Shown here one piece after another: positions 17,310 through 25,339 of a stretch of DNA of 64,000 bases. Position 1 is the stretch's first letter, and every line of letters begins with the position of its first letter. The notes under the pieces are model-generated. The model made no database searches and was not told the DNA's origin. It saw only the letters and a program-made list of their open reading frames with translations. The stretch is from Kineococcus xinjiangensis (GTDB taxonomy: Bacteria > Actinomycetota > Actinomycetes > Actinomycetales > Kineococcaceae): contig NZ_PTJD01000011.1 of the NCBI RefSeq assembly GCF_002934625.1, positions 62,001 through 126,000 of the forward strand, read 5' to 3'. Position numbers and translations under genes: made by a program.

Positions 17310-18822
17310 GGGAACCACTCCTCTCGTCCTGTTCCGCGGCGCGCGGGGTCTCGATCCGCACCCGGCCCGCGCCGACCTCCGCGGCGACCACCACGTCCAC
17401 GCGCGGGTCGACGCCGGGCACGGTCCGCGCCCCGGCCGGCGCATCGGCGCCCTCGGCGCCCACGAGGAACGCCCGCACCTCCTGCGCGCCGGCCACGTAC
17501 CCGGCGTCGAGCACCTCCGTCAGCTGCGGGGCCCGGAGCTCCACGACGTCGGCCCCCTCCGGCACCTCGACGTCGCCGCGCGTGTCGGTGACCACCAGGA
17601 CGGTCTGGCCCAGGGCGGGCTCGACGTCGAGCGTTCCCGCGCCCACCGTGGCGGCCAGGTGGGCGGGACCCCCGTCGCGGGCCCGGCCCGCGCCGGAGGT
17701 GTCCACGACCAGCCGCCCGGCGAGCATCTCGCGCGAGCGCTGCGGATCCTCCTCGTCCGGTGCCGTCACGGGTGACCAGAGCTGCTCGTTCATCGGTTGC
17801 GGGCCCCACCCGCCCGGCGACGACGCCAGCACCGCCACCACGGCCAGCGGCACCGCGACGCCGACCGTGCCGGACCGGCGCCCGCGCACTCCGGCCAGGA
17901 ACGCCCCCGCGCCCAGGACGAGCACGGCGGCGGCGAGCGCGAGCGGCAGGACGCGCCCCGGCAGGACGCCGAACCGGTCGGCCAGCACGACCGCCCCGGA
18001 GGCCAGCAGCGCCAGCCCGAGGCAGGCGGCGGTCAGCAGCGGTGAGCCGGGCCTGCGCCGGGCGGCGCGCTCGCGGCGGCGACGGTCGGTCTCCAGCCGC
18101 GCCCGCGCGGCCCGGTCGGCGGCGCGGGCGGCCTGCTCCCGTCCGCGCTGGAACTCCTTGCGGGCGTGCTCGAACTCCACCCGGCCGCGGTCGGACCCGC
18201 TCGCGCCGTCCCCGGCCTGCGCCGCGTGCCCCCCGGCCTGCCGGTTCCCGGCGGTGGGGGGCTCCTTGCGCAGCGAGACCCGCGGCGCCTGCGCGGAGGG
18301 CCCGCCGGCGCGGTGGTTCGCGCACGTCGGCAGCCGGTCCCGTACCACCCACCACACGCCGGCGGCGGCGAGCGCGGTGACGAGCAGGCTCCAGCCCGGC
18401 GACGCGCCCCAGCGCTCCCACGCGAACATCCCCTGGCCGGTGAACAGGTCGAGGGCGACCAGCCCCCCGGCGAGGACCGCGCCGCCCGAGACGTCCCCGG
18501 CCAGCGCGCGCTCCGCCTCGATCCGCCCGTCGGCGTCGGGCAGCAGCGCCCACGCCGCGCCGTAGAGGGCCAGGCCCATGCCGCCGGCGAGCGTGAGGGC
18601 GACCAGCAGCGCCCGCACCACGACGGGGTCGATGCCGAGGCGGTGCGCGGTACCCGCGCAGACGCCCGTGAACCAGCGGTCCCCGTCGCGCTGGACGCCG
18701 AGACGGCGCACGGCTGCGAAGAACCGCTCCTGCCCGTCCGCGGTGCGCGGCGGCTTCCCCGCGGCCGGGTCCCGCGGAGGGTCCTGCGGTGGCGCCTCGT
18801 GCCGCGGCGGGGTCGTGTCCAT
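17302..18822 (-). CDS. PspC-domain multi-pass membrane protein with LiaF-like C-terminus
   Basis: 506 residues. The PspC domain (about 35-95) is RLGVQRDGDRWFTGVCAG through LALYGAAWALLPD. Further TM helices follow near 115-155, then a charged helical stretch rich in Arg/Ala (about 215-265), three more TM helices, and a beta-rich C-terminal domain (about 355-490) of the DUF4097/LiaF kind (LVVDTSG, GAGTLDVEP, GDVEVPEGADVVE). PspC/LiaF proteins sense membrane damage and hold kinases inactive. Divergent from a PspC-fused kinase gene, so they probably act as a pair. Confidence 0.85.
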   Translation of the reverse strand: MDTTPPRHEAPPQDPPRDPAAGKPPRTADGQERFFAAVRRLGVQRDGDRWFTGVCAGTAHRLGIDPVVVRALLVALTLAGGMGLALYGAAWALLPDADGRIEAERALAGDVSGGAVLAGGLVALDLFTGQGMFAWERWGASPGWSLLVTALAAAGVWWVVRDRLPTCANHRAGGPSAQAPRVSLRKEPPTAGNRQAGGHAAQAGDGASGSDRGRVEFEHARKEFQRGREQAARAADRAARARLETDRRRRERAARRRPGSPLLTAACLGLALLASGAVVLADRFGVLPGRVLPLALAAAVLVLGAGAFLAGVRGRRSGTVGVAVPLAVVAVLASSPGGWGPQPMNEQLWSPVTAPDEEDPQRSREMLAGRLVVDTSGAGRARDGGPAHLAATVGAGTLDVEPALGQTVLVVTDTRGDVEVPEGADVVELRAPQLTEVLDAGYVAGAQEVRAFLVGAEGADAPAGARTVPGVDPRVDVVVAAEVGAGRVRIETPRAAEQDERSGSRG

Positions 18823-18937
18823 GCTCCGATGCTGCTGCGCGGGCGGGGGCGCCCACCATGGGGGAAACCCCCGAACCGACCCTGAAGCCACCCCGGACGG
18901 GGGTCCGCGGGGGCGGCTCGCGTGCCACGATCGCGTC

Positions 18938-20194
18938 GTGCCCCCTCCCGCCGACGCCGCAGCGGCCCCCGTGCTGGTGCGCCCCCTCACGGGCCGCCGC
19001 GTCGCCGGGGTCGCGGCGGGTCTGGCCCAGCACCTCGGGATGCCGGTGGGCCGGGTGCGCGCCGCGCTGGTCCTGCTCGCCCTCGTGGCCGGTTTCGGCG
19101 TGGCGCTCTACGCGACGTGCTGGCTGCTCGCCCCGGACGCCCGCGACGCGCGCCCCGACGGCCCGAGGGGACGCCCCGACACCGGGCGGTGGATCCGGGA
19201 GCACCGCCAGGCGATCCTCGGCGCGGGTCTGGTCGCCACGGCCGCCACCAGCGCGATCCGGATGACGGGCACCACCCTCAGCGCGGGCACCGTCATCCCC
19301 GTCCTCACGGTGCTGGCCGGCCTGGTCATCGCGTGGAGCCAGCTCGACGCCGTGCGGCGGGCGCGCCTCGTCCACGGCTCGGGGCTGGGTCGCGTCTCGG
19401 GGCGGATGGCGGCGGCGCGGGTGGCGGCGGGGATCCTGCTCGTGGGGGTCGGCGTGGTGCTGCTCGTGGGCTGGGCCGACGTGACCCTGCTCTGGAGCTC
19501 CCTGCTCGCGGCGCTCGCGGTGCTCGCCGGCACGGCGCTGGTGCTCACCCCCTGGGCGGTGCGGCTGTGGTCGGAGCTCGGGGAGGAGCGGGCCGCGCTG
19601 GCGCGGGAGCAGCAGCGGGCGGAGTTCGCCGCGCACATCCACGACTCGGTCCTGCAGACGCTGGCGCTGATCCAGCGGCGCAGCGGCGACGCGGGTGAGG
19701 TGGCGCGGCTGGCGAGGTCCCAGGAGCGCGACCTGCGGGCGTGGCTGTACGGCAGCAGCGGCACCGACGACGGCACCGTCGGGACGGCGCTGCGGGCGGT
19801 GGCGGCGGAGGTGGAGGACGGCCACGGCGCGACGGTGGACGTCGTGGTGGTCGGTGACCTGGACGAGCGCCGCCTGGACCGGCGCTCCTCGGCGCTGGTG
19901 CAGGCGTGCCGGGAGGCGCTGCTGAACGCCGCCCGGCACGGCGGCGGGGCGGTGAGCGTGTACGCGGAGGCGGACGGCCCCGGGGGGCTGGAGGTGTTCG
20001 TGCGCGACCGCGGGCCGGGTTTCGACCTCGAGGCGGTCCCGGGGGACCGTCTCGGCGTGCGGGAGTCCATCCTCGGCAGGATGCAGCGCGCGGGAGGCCG
20101 GGCGGACGTGCGCTCCGCCGCCGGGGGCGGCACGGAGGTCGTGCTGCGGCTGCCGGCCCTGCCGGCCGAGCAGGAGGGGGAGGTGGCACGGTGA
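18938..20194 (+). CDS. PspC-fused histidine kinase (NarL/LiaS-type)
   Basis: 418 residues. N-terminal PspC domain (about 12-70: RPLTGRRVAGVAAGLAQHLG, VALYATCWLLAPD), then four hydrophobic helices (about 90-215). The HisKA_3 helix carries HIHDSVLQTLALI (phospho-His near 233), and a HATPase has ACREALLNAARHGGG, DRGPGFD and GVRESILGRM. The sensor is therefore the membrane region itself, as in LiaS/DesK-type kinases. GTG start taken at the beginning of the PspC domain. Its stop overlaps the response-regulator start (GTGA). Confidence 0.93.
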   Translation: MPPPADAAAAPVLVRPLTGRRVAGVAAGLAQHLGMPVGRVRAALVLLALVAGFGVALYATCWLLAPDARDARPDGPRGRPDTGRWIREHRQAILGAGLVATAATSAIRMTGTTLSAGTVIPVLTVLAGLVIAWSQLDAVRRARLVHGSGLGRVSGRMAAARVAAGILLVGVGVVLLVGWADVTLLWSSLLAALAVLAGTALVLTPWAVRLWSELGEERAALAREQQRAEFAAHIHDSVLQTLALIQRRSGDAGEVARLARSQERDLRAWLYGSSGTDDGTVGTALRAVAAEVEDGHGATVDVVVVGDLDERRLDRRSSALVQACREALLNAARHGGGAVSVYAEADGPGGLEVFVRDRGPGFDLEAVPGDRLGVRESILGRMQRAGGRADVRSAAGGGTEVVLRLPALPAEQEGEVAR

Positions 20195-20886
20195 GTGCGA
20201 CCGTGCGGGTCGTGATCGTGGACGACCACCGGATGGTCCGCAGCGGGGTGCGGGCCGAGCTCGCCGTCGACCCCGGCATCGAGGTGGTGGGCGAGGCCGC
20301 GGACGTGGCCGGAGCGGTGGCGGCCGTGCGGGCCGCGCACCCGGACGTGGTGCTGCTCGACGTGCACCTGCCGGACTCCGAGGGCGGGGTGCCCGCCGCC
20401 TCCGCGGGCTCGGGCGGGGCCGCCGTCCTGCAGGAGTGCGCGGACCTGCTCGCCGGTGAGGCGCCGGTGCGCTTCCTCGCCCTCAGCGTCTCCGACGCCG
20501 CCGACGACGTCATCGCGGTCATCCGCCGTGGAGCGCGCGGCTACGTCACCAAGAGCATCGGCGGCGCGGAGCTGGCCGCGGCGGTGCGGCGGGTGGCCGA
20601 GGGCGACGCGGTGTTCTCCCCCCGGCTGGCGGGTTTCGTCCTCGACGCCTTCGGCGCGGCCGCGGGCGAGGTGGCCGCCGTGGACGACGAGCTGGACCGG
20701 CTGTCGGCGCGGGAGCGGGAGGTCATGCGCCTCATCGCGCGCGGCTACGCGTACAAGGAGGTCGCCCGGGAGCTGTTCATCTCCGTGAAGACGGTGGAGA
20801 CCCACGTCTCGGCGGTGCTGCGCAAGCTGCAGCTGTCCAGCCGCCACGAGCTGACCCGCTGGGCCGCGGCGCGCCGCCTGCTGTGA
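20191..20886 (+). CDS. NarL/LuxR-type response regulator
   Basis: 231 residues. Receiver domain with acidic pair VDDH, phospho-acceptor Asp57 (VVLLDVHLPD), TS-region LALSVS and Lys in GYVTKS. LuxR HTH at the C-terminus: LSAREREVMRLIARGYAYKEVARELFISVKTVETHVSAVLRKL. Unusual: 13-15 extra residues (GGVPAASAGSGGA) sit between the phospho-site loop and helix 3. Cognate partner of the PspC-fused kinase (GTGA overlap); likely targets include the divergent PspC/protease operon. Its stop codon lies in a 16-bp exact tandem duplication. Confidence 0.94.
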   Translation: MSATVRVVIVDDHRMVRSGVRAELAVDPGIEVVGEAADVAGAVAAVRAAHPDVVLLDVHLPDSEGGVPAASAGSGGAAVLQECADLLAGEAPVRFLALSVSDAADDVIAVIRRGARGYVTKSIGGAELAAAVRRVAEGDAVFSPRLAGFVLDAFGAAAGEVAAVDDELDRLSAREREVMRLIARGYAYKEVARELFISVKTVETHVSAVLRKLQLSSRHELTRWAAARRLL

Positions 20887-20912
20887 CGCCCACCCGCTGT
20901 GACGCCCACCCG
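20881..20912. repeat. 16-bp tandem duplication over a stop codon
   Basis: CTGTGACGCCCACCCG occurs twice back to back; the first copy contains the TGA of the response-regulator gene. Confidence 0.85.
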
Positions 20913-20916
20913 CGGC

Positions 20917-21861
20917 TCAGGCGGGCTGGGCCTGCGGGGGCAGGGCGTCGGGCACCAGGTCGCGCAGGGCGGCGCTGACCTCGGCCGCGACGGCGACGAA
21001 CGCACGGGTCCGGCTGTCACCGCGGCGGTCCAGCACGGTGACGGGCACCGTGGGCCGTCCCGCCAGGGGGCGCAGCACGACGCCCGGCGGCGAGCGGCGC
21101 ACGGTCAGGTCGTTCGTCATGACGAGCACCTCGTGCTCGGCGTGCCAGCGCCACGCCTCGTCGATCGGGAGGGCGGGCGCCTGCGCGCGGCGCACGTCGA
21201 GCCCCTCGGCGCGCAGGTCGTAGCCGGCCATGAACTCCTGCGCCGACGGCGGCCAGCCGCCGGTGCCGGTCCAGGTGAGGTCTGCGACGTCTGCGAGGTG
21301 CACCTCCTCGACTCCCGCGAGGTCGAGCTGGGCGGGCACCGCGAGCAGCCGGGGGGTGTGGAAGAGGACGGTGACCTCGTCCCCGGGCAGCCCCCCGTCG
21401 CGGGTGACGACGACGTCGAGGTCGGGGTCGGCGGCCCCCCACGGGTCGAACAGCGTGAGGGGGCGCACCTCCAGCGCCAGCTCGGGGTGGCGGGTGTGGA
21501 AGGCGTGCACGATCGGGCCGGTCAGCTCCGCAGCGGCCATCGAGCCGCAGTACAGGCCCACCACGACGCGGTGCCGCCGTTCCGGCTGCGGTCCGCCCCG
21601 GGCGCGCTCGACGGCGAGCTGGAACTCCTCGGCGGCGGCGAGCAGGGAGCGGGCCTCCGGCAGCAGGACCCGCCCCGCCTCCGTCAGCTCCACGTGCCGG
21701 GTGGTCCGCACGAAGAGGGAGGTGCCGAGGTCGCGCTCCAGCCTGCGGACAGCCGCGGACAGGGCGCTCTGGTCCACGTAGAGGCGGCGCGCGGCACGCG
21801 TGAAGTGCAGTTCCTCCGCGACCACCGCGAAGTAGCGCAACTGCTGCAGGTCCACGGGCAC
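20917..21861 (-). CDS. LysR-family regulator, tandem copy A
   Basis: 314 residues. HTH at the N-terminus: LQQLRYFAVVAEELHFTRAARRLYVDQSALSAAVRRLERDLG, typical LysR. The effector domain follows, ending in a shared VLDRRGDSRTRAFVAVAAEVSAAL segment. About half of the residues match the next gene upstream, including that C-terminal motif, so the two come from a tandem duplication. GTG start; a second GTG two codons later is also possible. No divergent target gene is next to it: its upstream neighbour is its paralogue in the same direction. Confidence 0.9.
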   Translation of the reverse strand: MPVDLQQLRYFAVVAEELHFTRAARRLYVDQSALSAAVRRLERDLGTSLFVRTTRHVELTEAGRVLLPEARSLLAAAEEFQLAVERARGGPQPERRHRVVVGLYCGSMAAAELTGPIVHAFHTRHPELALEVRPLTLFDPWGAADPDLDVVVTRDGGLPGDEVTVLFHTPRLLAVPAQLDLAGVEEVHLADVADLTWTGTGGWPPSAQEFMAGYDLRAEGLDVRRAQAPALPIDEAWRWHAEHEVLVMTNDLTVRRSPPGVVLRPLAGRPTVPVTVLDRRGDSRTRAFVAVAAEVSAALRDLVPDALPPQAQPA

Positions 21862-21924
21862 CCCCGGCCAGAGCCTAGGAGATCTCCGGCGCCGGCGGGA
21901 GGGGGAGCGGGCCGTCGGCGCGCC

Positions 21925-22854
21925 TCAGCTCTCCGGCGCCAGCGGTACGGCCTCGGGCACGAGGCCGAGCAGGGCGTCGCTGACCTCCGCCGCCACGGTG
22001 GCGAACGCCTTGGTGCGGCTGTCGCCCCGCCGGTCGTAGACGGCCGTGGACACGGCGTCGACGTCGATCAGCGGGCGGGCCGCGACGCCGGGCAGCCGGG
22101 TGAGACGGGTTCCGGAACCGACGCTGCACGCCAGCAGCCCCTGGCGCACCGCAGCGGGCACCGCCTCCTCGAAGGACATGACGGGCAGCTCGCGCCGGTC
22201 CAGGTCGATGCCGTCGGCGCGCAGGTCGGCCATCGACATGAGCGCCTGGGCGTGCTCCGGCCACTCCTCCGCCCCGACCCAGGTCCGCTCGCAGACGTCC
22301 GCCACGCTCAGCTCCGATGCCTGCGCGAGGTCGTCGTCGGCGCCGAGGACGATCACGCGACGTTCCGCGTACAGCGGTGTGCGGGCGTCGTCCGGCAGGC
22401 CCGGCCCCCGCCCGAGGATCACGTCGAGGTCGGGCTGCTCCGCCCCCCAGGGGTCCGCGAGCTCCAGGGTGCGGACCTCGAGCTGCAGGTCGGGGTGGCG
22501 GGCACGGAAGGCGTGGACGATGGGCCCGGTCAGCTCCGCGGCCGCCCGCGGGCCCAGGTACAGCCCCAGCACGAGCCGGTGGCGCGACGGCTCGTCGCGC
22601 GCGGTGTCCGCGGCCGCCCGGAAGCGCTCCCCCGCGGCGATGAGCCGCCGGGCCTCGGGAACCAGCGCACGCCCCGACTCGGTGAGGTCCACCCGGCGGC
22701 TGGTGCGGTCGAAGAGCCGCACGCCGAGGTCGCGCTCGAGGCGGCGGATCGCGGCGGACAGGGTGCTCTGGTCGATGTAGAGGCGGCCCGCTGCGCGGGT
22801 GAAGTGCAACTCCTCCGCGAGGACGGTGAAGTAGCGGAGTTGCTGCAGGTCCAC
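21925..22854 (-). CDS. LysR-family regulator, tandem copy B
   Basis: 309 residues, same layout as copy A (VDLQQLRYFTVLAEELHFTRAA, LYIDQSTLSAAIRRLERDLG, VYDRRGDSRTKAFATVAAEV). GTG start chosen by alignment with copy A; upstream frame is filler. A perfect 20-base palindrome lies 33 bases upstream and is the natural candidate for its operator. Effector and targets unknown. Divergence between the copies is mostly in the effector-binding part, so they may sense different ligands. Confidence 0.9.
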   Translation of the reverse strand: MDLQQLRYFTVLAEELHFTRAAGRLYIDQSTLSAAIRRLERDLGVRLFDRTSRRVDLTESGRALVPEARRLIAAGERFRAAADTARDEPSRHRLVLGLYLGPRAAAELTGPIVHAFRARHPDLQLEVRTLELADPWGAEQPDLDVILGRGPGLPDDARTPLYAERRVIVLGADDDLAQASELSVADVCERTWVGAEEWPEHAQALMSMADLRADGIDLDRRELPVMSFEEAVPAAVRQGLLACSVGSGTRLTRLPGVAARPLIDVDAVSTAVYDRRGDSRTKAFATVAAEVSDALLGLVPEAVPLAPES

Positions 22855-22887
22855 GGAAGTGCTCCTCGCTCGGTTCTCGGCGCGTCC

Positions 22888-22907
22888 CCCTGTCAACGTT
22901 GACAGGG
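22888..22907. promoter_or_regulatory. Perfect 20-bp palindrome before LysR copy B
   Basis: CCCTGTCAACGTTGACAGGG. It holds a TTGACA -35-like hexamer on both strands. Position just upstream of LysR copy B suggests an autoregulatory operator. It overlaps the stop of the small gene that precedes it. Confidence 0.7.
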
Positions 22908-23228
22908 CCCCGCCCTCTTCCCCGATCGCGAGGCGGGGTGCATCCCGGGCGTGTCCCGCTGCTCCCCCGTGGGCGTCAGTCCCGCCCCGGCGCCTCCCGG
23001 GCCCGCAGGCCGGGGCGCGCGCGGGGCAGGTGCGCCCCCGGCGGAGGCCCGCCCGCCGCAGCGGAGGGTGGGGGCGTCGGCGGCGTGCTCGATGCGGAAC
23101 AGCCGCACCCGGCGCACCGCCGGGGCGTCCTCGGCCACCGCGTACGCCGACGCCCGGCAGCGCGACTCGCCGCCGTCGGCGAGGACCTCGCGGACGAGGC
23201 GCTCGTGCACGGCGTCCGGGCCACTCAC
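22893..23228 (-). CDS. Small hypothetical protein at the end of the T4SS-like minus operon
   Basis: 111 residues, no recognised domain. The first 57 residues look like real protein (VHERLVREVLADGGESRCRA, VRRVRLFRIEHAADAP); the second half is Pro/Ala/Gly-rich and may be an open frame by chance in GC-rich DNA. Support is the GTGA overlap with the stop of the preceding gene. The stop codon lies inside the LysR palindrome. Real gene likely, exact C-terminus uncertain. Confidence 0.5.
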   Translation of the reverse strand: MSGPDAVHERLVREVLADGGESRCRASAYAVAEDAPAVRRVRLFRIEHAADAPTLRCGGRASAGGAPAPRAPRPAGPGGAGAGLTPTGEQRDTPGMHPASRSGKRAGPCQR

Positions 23229-23692
23229 GACGGGAACCGTCCCCGGTAGGTGGCCAGCACCGCCTCGTAGTCGGCGTCGTCGATGAGGTCGGCGTCGAGG
23301 GCCCGGCCCACCTGGTCGTCGAAGGAACCCGGGTTCTCCAGGTACAGATCGTCGCCCTCGTGCTCGGGCAGCTCCCCGGGCGGCGCGTACTCCCAGCGGC
23401 CCAGCTCCTCCAGCATCTGCCCACGCGGGATCAGGCCCGCGGCGTAGCGCTGGGCGATCCGGTAGGCCGTGTCGTCGCTGAAACCGCCCGGAACCGGCCC
23501 GACGGAGGGGTCGTCCCGCAGTTCGGCGAAGCGCTCGTGCCAGCGCCGCACCACGTGCTGCACCTCGTGCTCCGGGGTGCCACCGGTCAGCATCGCCCGC
23601 ACCAGCCGCACCACGTCCCGGTGCGCGGCGGCCTCACGCGCGACCGCCCTGACCAGCATCGCCCTCAGCGGGTCGGTGGCCTGTTCCGGCAT
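23225..23692 (-). CDS. Conserved-looking hypothetical protein, 155 residues
   Basis: Soluble, acidic, mostly helical: AVAREAAAHRDVVRLVRAML, HEVQHVVRRWHERFAEL, then SDDTAYRIAQRYAAGLIPRG and an acidic tail (ALDADLIDDADYEAVLATYRG). No signal or membrane segment and no family that I recognise. It lies 80 bases after the ParA-like gene and overlaps the next small gene by four bases, so it belongs to the minus operon of the secretion-like locus. Could be an accessory, regulator or substrate; nothing decides this. Confidence 0.75.
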   Translation of the reverse strand: MPEQATDPLRAMLVRAVAREAAAHRDVVRLVRAMLTGGTPEHEVQHVVRRWHERFAELRDDPSVGPVPGGFSDDTAYRIAQRYAAGLIPRGQMLEELGRWEYAPPGELPEHEGDDLYLENPGSFDDQVGRALDADLIDDADYEAVLATYRGRFPS

Positions 23693-23772
23693 GTCTCTCC
23701 TCCTGCTCTCGTCGCGGAGCCCGCTCGTCCCCGCGCCCTTCCCCGTCCTCACGACCCGCGTGGCTGCCGCCG

Positions 23773-25308
23773 TCACAGCCCGTTCGCGACCGTCGCACAC
23801 ACCCTCAGCCAGGCGTGGCGGCTCTGCGCCGTCAGGGCGGTGAAGTCCACGGGGCCGCCGGAGACGAGCGACGGGTCGTGCGGGACGTCCACGACCGCCC
23901 GGGTGAGGCGGTTGAAGTGCTCGTGCAGCCGGCCCCGCAGGGCCGGGTCGGGCGTGCGGGCGGGCGAACTGAGCACGGTCACGGCGTGGGTGATGAGGTC
24001 CGCGCTGCCCGCGGCGCGCAGGGCGTCGACCAGCCACGCCGCCGACTGCGCGGTGTCCTCCCGCACCGTGGAGACGATGACGAGCTGGTCGGCCGCGCGC
24101 ACCGCCGCCTGCCAGTTGCTGGCCCGCATGTTGTTCCCCGTGTCGACGACCATGACGCGGTAGAACCTCGACAGGCTGGCGTGCAGGCGCTCGAAGGCCG
24201 CGGCGTCGATGCCGGCCGACGAGGCGGCGTCCTCGTCGGAGGCCAGGACGTCGAAGTGCGCGGCGCCCTGCGCGCGGACGTAGCGGTCCAGGTCGCCGAT
24301 GCGCGAGGTGCGGGCGTCGCCGTAGGAGTCCAGGTCGCGGAGCAGGTCCACCGCGGTGCGGTGGTGCCGTGCCGGGTTCGCCCGCCAGCCGAGGGTTCCG
24401 CGGGTCTCGTTGTTGTCCCACGCCAGGGTGGAACCACCGCGGTGCAGGCCGAACGTCGCCGCCATCAGCAGGGTGGCAGTGGTCTTGTGGGCGCCCCCCT
24501 TGGGGTTCACCACGACGATCGTGCGAGGGCCGTCGAAGCTGCGCTGGACGGCCTGCACCGCCATCCGGTGGCGCATCTCCGCGACGCCCGGTCCCGGTGA
24601 GACGAGCCCTCCGGTGAGCTTGCGGACCGTCGAGCGCCACCCGGAGCCGGCCGGGGCCACCGCGTCCGGCCGGCGGCCCGCGATGAGGTCGTCCAGGGTC
24701 GGCGGTGGACCGTCGCCGGTTCCTGCCACGGCCGGCGTGGCAGACGCGGGAGCGCCGACCGGGAACTCCGCGACCGGGAACTCCGCGACCGGAACCTGCG
24801 GAACGGGGACCTCCGCGGGTGCGGGCGCCTCGTGCGCCACCGCGTCCTCCGGGGCCCGGACTTCCTCCGGCACCCGGACTTCCTCCGGCGGCGCCGACGA
24901 GGGTCCGGGGGCTCGTCCGTCCCGGGGGGCCGGGACCGCGGCGACGGGCGCCACTCGGTCCGCGACCGGTTCCACGACCGGCCCCTGGTGGGGCTGCGGA
25001 ACACCCCCGGGTGCTGCGCGCCCCGTGCCGGGCGCCGGATCCGTCGCCTCCTCGACCCGGCCGTCGGGGTGGACGAGGAGGTTCCACTCCCCGTCCGGGT
25101 CGACGGCGGCGACGTGCACGGGCCTGCCCAGGGCGTCCGCGGCGTGCAGCGTCACGAACTCCAGGACGGCCCGGCGCGCGGAGGCGACGTCGGCGGCCGC
25201 GACGGGCTGCACCACACCGTTGATGGAGACCTCGGCGCTGGCGTCCGCGCGCACCACCACGGTGATGCACGGCCAGGTGCGGGCGTCGAGGGGTTCGGCG
25301 ACCGTCAT
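23773..25308 (-). CDS. ParA/MinD-like ATPase of the T4SS-like locus
   Basis: 511 residues. N-terminal 70 residues form a small domain (ITVVVRADASAEVSINGVVQ). A Pro/Ala/Val-rich linker with repeats such as PVAEFPVAEFPV covers about 80-215. C-terminal SIMIBI-class ATPase domain (about 255-510): VVVNPKGGAHKTT is a deviant Walker A whose usual Gly before Lys is His, with the signature first Lys kept; then DNNETRGTLGWR and VVDTGNNMRASNW (Walker B-like). Such ATPases position complexes on membranes or nucleoids. Related proteins occur beside TraG/VirB4-type genes in actinobacteria. Not a chromosome ParA: no ParB beside it. Confidence 0.85.
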   Translation of the reverse strand: MTVAEPLDARTWPCITVVVRADASAEVSINGVVQPVAAADVASARRAVLEFVTLHAADALGRPVHVAAVDPDGEWNLLVHPDGRVEEATDPAPGTGRAAPGGVPQPHQGPVVEPVADRVAPVAAVPAPRDGRAPGPSSAPPEEVRVPEEVRAPEDAVAHEAPAPAEVPVPQVPVAEFPVAEFPVGAPASATPAVAGTGDGPPPTLDDLIAGRRPDAVAPAGSGWRSTVRKLTGGLVSPGPGVAEMRHRMAVQAVQRSFDGPRTIVVVNPKGGAHKTTATLLMAATFGLHRGGSTLAWDNNETRGTLGWRANPARHHRTAVDLLRDLDSYGDARTSRIGDLDRYVRAQGAAHFDVLASDEDAASSAGIDAAAFERLHASLSRFYRVMVVDTGNNMRASNWQAAVRAADQLVIVSTVREDTAQSAAWLVDALRAAGSADLITHAVTVLSSPARTPDPALRGRLHEHFNRLTRAVVDVPHDPSLVSGGPVDFTALTAQSRHAWLRVCATVANGL

Positions 25309-25339
25309 GGGTCTCCTTCCTGCGTTGGGTCGGGGGCCG

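Noticed and set aside
23773-25308. Chromosome-partition ParA
   Set aside because: No ParB gene or parS-like sites next to it, deviant Walker A, and a T4SS-like context.
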